From: Bacillota bacterium
GTDB taxonomy: Bacteria > Bacillota > Clostridia > Christensenellales > SZUA-584
Assembly (NCBI GenBank): GCA_023397655.1
Contig: JAEWTW010000009.1
Coordinates: 31,985-95,984 of the forward strand
Direction of reading: 5' to 3'
Length of the DNA stretch: 64,000 nucleotides
In this document: one piece after another, positions 60,058 to 64,000 of the stretch
Position numbering within the stretch: the first letter of the stretch is position 1
Layout: every line of letters begins with the position of its first letter
The notes under the pieces: generated by a model
Seen by the model: the letters and a program-made list of their open reading frames with translations, nothing else
Databases searched by the model: none
What the model was told of the DNA's origin: nothing
Made by a program: the position numbers and the translations under genes

Positions 60058-60756
60058 TCACCCCTGTAAACGGTTCTTTTTATACATCCACCGCGCGATC
60101 AGCACGGCCACTATCGACATCACGGGTATGAATATACCGGAGCTTGCATAAAGTCCGGGAATCAGTAAGAAAAGCAGCACCATCAGCACAGTGGGGATCA
60201 CCGCCAGCCTCCAGCTCTTGGAGATGAACACCACGCCCAGCGCACCGAACAGCGCGGGAATCACATATCCGTTCGAAAGATCAAACACCTGAGACAGGAT
60301 CGGGTCGGCGTTGATCCAGTTGGTAATCGGTATCACCAGCACCAGCCCTACGATCAGTATCAGCGTGGTCACGATGGACGACACCGCCACCGCGATGGTC
60401 GAGAGCACCTCCCCCTGCTCGGAGGATGCGCTGACGCCGGCTTTGCTCAGTGTCACCTGGGCCGCCGGCACCTTCATATTGGCGAGGTTGCCCGTTACAA
60501 ATGCGAGATACGTTCCGCCTGAGCCCACCATAGGCGAATAGTTGAACACCTCAATGAGGCCTATCGCCCAGTACATGGGGATGATGGCGATGGCTCCCTG
60601 CACGAACGAACTCCACTCGGGCAGAACCCCGTATATCAGACAGAACAGCAGCGGTATCGCAATCAGCATCAGCAGTGCGGCAGCCGTCCAAATCCGTCCA
60701 ATACGGTGTGTACTCTCGTCGTATTCACTCAGCATCAATCCCTGCTTATTCACCAT
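60058..60756 (-). CDS. Multi-span membrane protein, partner of the DUF5058 protein
   Basis: The product has about 232 residues with six to seven transmembrane helices (WTAAALLMLIAIPLLFCLIYG first, ending in a basic KKNRLQG). A block FNYSPMVGSGGTYLAFVTGN lies near residue 70. ATG 60756 has GGGGTGG upstream, and the upstream gene stops one base before it. In clostridia this type occurs beside a DUF5058 protein. The pair probably forms one membrane complex, most likely a transporter, next to an M20 peptidase. The family is not one I recognise by a named function. Confidence 0.7.
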   Translation of the reverse strand: MVNKQGLMLSEYDESTHRIGRIWTAAALLMLIAIPLLFCLIYGVLPEWSSFVQGAIAIIPMYWAIGLIEVFNYSPMVGSGGTYLAFVTGNLANMKVPAAQVTLSKAGVSASSEQGEVLSTIAVAVSSIVTTLILIVGLVLVIPITNWINADPILSQVFDLSNGYVIPALFGALGVVFISKSWRLAVIPTVLMVLLFLLIPGLYASSGIFIPVMSIVAVLIARWMYKKNRLQG

Positions 60757-60757
60757 A

Positions 60758-61504
60758 TCAGGCCACCCCCGCAAACATGTTGTGGTAGACGATGGAGAGA
60801 AGTATTGCACCCAGCATCGATACCGGCAATGCAAAGTTCTCCAGCCACTTCGCCTTTGTCAGCTTTATCAGCGCGCCGAAGATCAGCATGAATATCACAC
60901 CCGTGCCCAGCGTCAGCAGCTGTGCCTGCCCGTTTATCGTTATCTTCGCTTCCGCCAAGCCACCAAAAGCCGCTATGCCCTTGGCAATGAACTGCCCGCC
61001 CATCACAGCGATGATGCCCATGAACAGCGCATCGGTGAGTATCTTGCTCCATTTGGGATCCTTCTGGCCCACAGTGATCAGTCTGCGCTGATACCACTTG
61101 AACCCGAACAGGTTGAACAGCGGGCCCGCGATAATACCAATCGTCATCACCCACATCACGCTCGCGAACACCGCCTGTGTCATATCTCCCGTAGCCGCCT
61201 CCAGCACCTTGCCCGCCGCGATGGTCTCATACGACATTGACCCGATGACAGACAGGCGTATCCATGAGAGCGGCGTACCAATGGTTGCCGCCAAAGCGAT
61301 CATCGCCAGCACGATGGGCACGGATGGCACGATGGAGAACGTACCGCTTGAAACCGCGGCATCCTTCATGACTTTGGCTGAAATACCCAGCTGTTTGCCG
61401 CGCCGGACCGCCCGCACAAGAAAATACACCGACTGAGCCAGCACAAACAGAATGATAATGACGCCCATGATATACAAAAACGCGCCGTTTTTAAAATCCA
61501 CCAA
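60758..61504 (-). CDS. DUF5058 membrane protein
   Basis: The product has about 248 residues with seven predicted transmembrane helices (FLYIMGVIIILFVLAQSVYFLV first). Blocks: AVSSGTFSIVPSVPIVLAMIALA and RLSVIGSMSYETIAAG, which are typical of DUF5058. The start is ambiguous in a run of GTG GTG TTG GTG; TTG 61504 has AAGGA six bases upstream, GTG 61501 has it nine bases upstream. It is the first gene of a four-gene set: DUF5058, partner membrane protein, M20 peptidase and perhaps DegV. Transport of peptides or amino acid derivatives is inferred. Confidence 0.78.
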   Translation of the reverse strand: MVDFKNGAFLYIMGVIIILFVLAQSVYFLVRAVRRGKQLGISAKVMKDAAVSSGTFSIVPSVPIVLAMIALAATIGTPLSWIRLSVIGSMSYETIAAGKVLEAATGDMTQAVFASVMWVMTIGIIAGPLFNLFGFKWYQRRLITVGQKDPKWSKILTDALFMGIIAVMGGQFIAKGIAAFGGLAEAKITINGQAQLLTLGTGVIFMLIFGALIKLTKAKWLENFALPVSMLGAILLSIVYHNMFAGVA

Positions 61505-61621
61505 CACCACTCCTTTACACGAATATTGTCGGGAAACGACAAAAATGACACGCTCATTATATAACTATCGTACATGGCAAAGCAACCGCAGCCAGCTTAT
61601 TCCCGTTGTTTTTAGGCATAT

Positions 61622-61653
61622 AAAAAACGCGGAGAGCGATTTCCCCGCGTTTT
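61622..61653 (-). terminator. groESL terminator
   Basis: On the minus strand AAAACGCGG and CCGCGTTTT form a stem, followed by TTATATG. It begins 22 bases past the groEL stop. Confidence 0.85.
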
Positions 61654-61674
61654 CTGATTCATAATTGGCTCGGA

Positions 61675-63309
61675 TTAATACATTCCCGGCATTCCACCCG
61701 GAGCGCCGCCCGGCATCATAGCCGGTTTCTCTTCCGGAATATCCGTCACGAGGCTCTCGGTGGTCAGCAGCAGCGAGGCGATGGACGCCGCGTTCTGAAG
61801 CGCGCTTCTCGTCACCTTGGTCGGGTCGATGATGCCCTTGGTCACCATGTCGCCGTACTCATTCTTCGCCGCGTCGTATCCGAAGTTGACGTTGTCCTGA
61901 GACTTGATCTTGTCAACGATGACGCTGCCTTCCAGACCTGCGTTGGAAGCGATCTGGCGGAGCGGTTCCTCCAGCGAGCGCAGCACGATCTGCATGCCCG
62001 TCTTCACATCGCCTTCCGCAGCATCAACCGCAGACACAACGTCCTTGGCCGCATGCAGCAGCGCGATGCCGCCGCCCGGCACGATGCCTTCTTCCACAGC
62101 CGCGCGCGTTGCCGCCAGCGCGTCTTCTATGCGCATCTTGCTTTCCTTCATTTCCGTCTCGGTCGCCGCGCCCACCTGGATCACAGCCACGCCGCCGGCC
62201 AGCTTCGCAAGGCGCTCCTGCAGCTTCTCACGGTCGTAGTCGGAGGTCGTCTCTTCGATCTGGGACTTGATGGAGTTGATGCGGGCTTTGATTTCGGACG
62301 GGTCTCCCGCGCCTTCCACGATGGTGGTGTTCTCTTTGTCCACCTTCACCTGACGGGCCTTGCCCAGCATATCCATTTTCGCTTCCTTCAGGTCGAGGCC
62401 GATCTCTTCGGAGATCACCTGTCCGCCCGTCAGTATCGCGATATCCTGCAGCATCGCTTTGCGTCTGTCCCCAAAGCCCGGGGCTTTCACTGCGACGCAG
62501 TTGAATGTGCCGCGCAGCTTGTTGACGATCAGTGTCGCCAGCGCTTCGCCTTCCACGTCCTCAGCGATGATGAGCAGCTTCTTGCCCGTCTGGACGACCT
62601 GCTCCAGCACCGGCAGTATTTCCTGTATGTTGGAAATCTTCTTGTCCGTGATGAGGATCAGCGGCTCGTCGAGCACCGCTTCCATCTTATCGGTATCGGT
62701 GACCATGTATGCCGACGCGTAGCCGCGGTCGAACTGCATGCCTTCCACGACCTTGAGGTCAGTGATCATCGTCTTGCTTTCTTCCACAGTGATAACGCCG
62801 TCGTTGCCGACCTTCTCCATCGCTTCCGCGATCAGACGGCCGATTTCCTCGTCGCCAGCGGAGATGGACGCCACCTGCGCGATTGCGGTGGAGCCGGTGA
62901 TCGGGTTGGAGATGCCCTTCAGGCTTTCCACGGAAGCGTCAACCGCTTTCAAGATACCCTTCTTGATGCCCATCGGGTTTGCGCCCGCCGCCACGTTCTT
63001 CAGGCCTTCGCGAATGATGGCCTGTGCCAGCAGCGTGGCTGTGGTGGTGCCGTCGCCCGCGATGTCATTGGTCTTGGTGGCGACTTCCTTCACGAGCTGT
63101 GCGCCCATGTTTTCGAACGGGTCTTTGAGTTCGATCTCTTTTGCGATCGTCACGCCGTCGTTGGTGATGACGGGAGAGCCGAACTTCTTATCCAGAACAA
63201 CGTTTCTTCCCTTAGGTCCGAGAGTGATTTTAACCGTGTCGGCCAGCTGATTCACGCCCGCTTCCAGCAGACGCCGGGCTTCTTCACCGTATTTAATCTG
63301 TTTTGCCAT
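61675..63309 (-). CDS. groL: Chaperonin GroEL
   Basis: GroEL forms the 14-subunit ATP-driven folding chamber with GroES as lid. The product has 544 residues, the usual length. Blocks: LGPKGRNVVLDKKFGSP, GDGTTTATLLAQAI (ATP site, about 85-98), PGFGDRRKAML, and the C-terminal flexible tail GGAPGGMPGMY. ATG 63309 has AAGGAGG upstream. It follows groES by 28 bases, and both are under the CIRCE operator. Confidence 0.98.
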   Translation of the reverse strand: MAKQIKYGEEARRLLEAGVNQLADTVKITLGPKGRNVVLDKKFGSPVITNDGVTIAKEIELKDPFENMGAQLVKEVATKTNDIAGDGTTTATLLAQAIIREGLKNVAAGANPMGIKKGILKAVDASVESLKGISNPITGSTAIAQVASISAGDEEIGRLIAEAMEKVGNDGVITVEESKTMITDLKVVEGMQFDRGYASAYMVTDTDKMEAVLDEPLILITDKKISNIQEILPVLEQVVQTGKKLLIIAEDVEGEALATLIVNKLRGTFNCVAVKAPGFGDRRKAMLQDIAILTGGQVISEEIGLDLKEAKMDMLGKARQVKVDKENTTIVEGAGDPSEIKARINSIKSQIEETTSDYDREKLQERLAKLAGGVAVIQVGAATETEMKESKMRIEDALAATRAAVEEGIVPGGGIALLHAAKDVVSAVDAAEGDVKTGMQIVLRSLEEPLRQIASNAGLEGSVIVDKIKSQDNVNFGYDAAKNEYGDMVTKGIIDPTKVTRSALQNAASIASLLLTTESLVTDIPEEKPAMMPGGAPGGMPGMY

Positions 63310-63337
63310 GTTAATTCCTCCTTACTTCCTTTTAAAG

Positions 63338-63622
63338 TTATTCCACTGTCGCAAGCAGGTCGCTCTGGCGCACGATGATGAATTCCGCGCCGTCCACCTT
63401 CACTTCGGTGCCTGCATACTTTGAGTAAAGAACCTTGTCGCCGGGTTTCACGGTCATGACGACTTCCTTGCCGTCCACGATGCCGCCCGGGCCCACCGCG
63501 ATAACTTCAGCTGTCTGCGGCTTTTCCTTTGCACTGCCCGTCAGCACGATACCGCTCTTGGTGGTCTCTTCGCTCTCAAGGCTCTTGATCACAACTCTGT
63601 CGCCCAATGGTTTAATGGCCAT
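63338..63622 (-). CDS. groS: Co-chaperonin GroES
   Basis: GroES is the heptameric lid of GroEL. The product has 94 residues, a normal length. It begins AIKPLGDRVVIKSLE and has the mobile loop ETTKSGIVLTGSAKEK (about 18-33), then GDKVLYSKYAGTEVKVDG. ATG 63622 has GGAGG ten bases upstream; the extra 24 codons of a longer frame to 63694 would include the CIRCE element. It is first in the groES-groEL operon. Confidence 0.98.
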   Translation of the reverse strand: MAIKPLGDRVVIKSLESEETTKSGIVLTGSAKEKPQTAEVIAVGPGGIVDGKEVVMTVKPGDKVLYSKYAGTEVKVDGAEFIIVRQSDLLATVE

Positions 63623-63683
63623 AATGTATAAACCTCCTTGTAACATGTTATTGTTTAATACAAAAATATTTGCCTTTTGGTTG

Positions 63684-63710
63684 TTAGCACTCACTTGGTT
63701 CGAGTGCTAA
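63684..63710. promoter_or_regulatory. CIRCE operator (HrcA site)
   Basis: TTAGCACTC-N9-GAGTGCTAA is a perfect inverted repeat, the CIRCE consensus bound by HrcA. It lies about 60 bases upstream of groES and just downstream of the promoter, so HrcA would block transcription until heat stress. Confidence 0.97.
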
Positions 63711-63718
63711 CAGAGTTA

Positions 63719-63747
63719 ATCATAATATAAGGAGCATTTCATGGCAA
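63719..63747 (-). promoter_or_regulatory. Sigma-A promoter of groESL
   Basis: TTGCCA (63747-63742) and TATGAT (63724-63719) are separated by 17 bases. The predicted start lies in the CIRCE element. Confidence 0.7.
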
Positions 63748-63938
63748 ATCTAAATTGTGGCTTTTTGCCGCCAAATTGGTTATTTATTATGGTTTATTCT
63801 AAATTATTGGCTTAATGCTTGAATAAGCTTTATAATTCTCGCCCATATAATCAATACTATAATTTACCTGTGAATGCAGGACTTTTTCCTTCCGATGTTG
63901 AATTATATGAAGATAATTTCCGGATCAGGGGTATTGTA

Positions 63939-64000
63939 ATGGACAAATGGGACAAGCGCTTCATGGATCTGACAGAAACCATCGCAAAGTGGTCCAGCTG
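63939..64000 (+). CDS. dCMP deaminase (ComEB-like), 5' part
   Basis: Only 20 complete codons are visible before the right edge. They read MDKWDKRFMDLTETIAKWSS, which closely resembles the start of Firmicute deoxycytidylate deaminases, the Zn-dependent enzymes that turn dCMP into dUMP. ATG 63939 has AGGGG seven bases upstream. The zinc-binding motifs lie outside the window, so the name rests on the N-terminus alone. About 220 AT-rich bases separate it from the groESL promoter; several TATAAT-like sequences lie in that gap (63830-63870), and one may be its promoter. Confidence 0.7.
   Translation, partial: MDKWDKRFMDLTETIAKWSS

Overview
The window reads as a chromosomal segment of a spore-forming, anaerobic Firmicute of class Clostridia with a fairly high GC content; an uncultured Christensenellales- or Oscillospirales-like lineage is my guess, not a result. 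The evidence is the sporulation set (spo0A, spoIVB, spoIIM, dipicolinate synthase dpaAB behind a sigma-K-type promoter), pyruvate phosphate dikinase, a bacterial RNase P RNA, a perfect CIRCE element before groESL, and clostridial gene orders (dnaG-rpoD-trmK-nif3; recN-spoIVB-spo0A; dpaAB-tepA-ftsK-rimO-pgsA-recA). Nearly all genes lie on the minus strand. The plus-strand exceptions are rpsT, asnB, a small AhpD/DUF4037/DUF4125 group, and the dCMP deaminase start at the right edge.

Layout. 1-2.1 kb: a membrane-anchored lamin-tail-domain protein cut by the left edge and two small zinc-ribbon membrane proteins. 2.1-7.2 kb: rpsT (plus), then holA, comEC, a metallo-beta-lactamase-fold hydrolase and an ECF S component (minus). 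7.2-9.05 kb: asnB. 9.05-13.7 kb: a two-component system followed by two GerMN lipoproteins; the kinase appears to start at an ATT codon. 13.8-24.3 kb: a YgiQ-type radical SAM protein and a giant cyclic beta-1,2-glucan synthase of about 2,770 residues. 24.38-24.71 kb: rnpB with its own promoter and terminator. 24.7-31.1 kb: zinc-ribbon coiled-coil protein, nif3, trmK, rpoD, dnaG and a dGTPase. 31.3-35.3 kb: acetyltransferase, ppdK, spoIIM. 35.4-42.1 kb: spo0A, spoIVB, recN, argR, nadK, tlyA and a small multi-span membrane protein assigned as oapA.

The most notable element is 42128-42730 (minus): about 600 nt without a credible gene, with its own promoter, a closing stem that pairs the two ends, a U-tract at the 3' end, and oapA-tlyA-nadK-argR-recN directly downstream. 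Size, structure, partner gene and gene order identify it as OLE RNA (ornate, large, extremophilic), a membrane-associated ribonucleoprotein RNA. OLE is a described class; its presence in this GC-rich sporulating genome is what deserves attention.

42.8-51.2 kb: recA, pgsA, rimO, ftsK/spoIIIE, tepA, dpaB, dpaA and a TrkA-C membrane protein. 51.3-54.8 kb: an all-alpha dUTPase, an M16 peptidase, a degenerate polysaccharide deacetylase-like protein and an orphan sugar-binding lipoprotein. 54.9-56.8 kb (plus): AhpD-like protein, DUF4037 and DUF4125. 56.8-61.5 kb: Sir2 deacylase, DegV, and an M20 peptidase with two membrane proteins that look like a transporter. 61.7-63.7 kb: groEL and groES under CIRCE. 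The right edge holds the start of a dCMP deaminase. No tRNA, 16S/23S/5S rRNA, CRISPR array, insertion sequence or prophage gene was seen.
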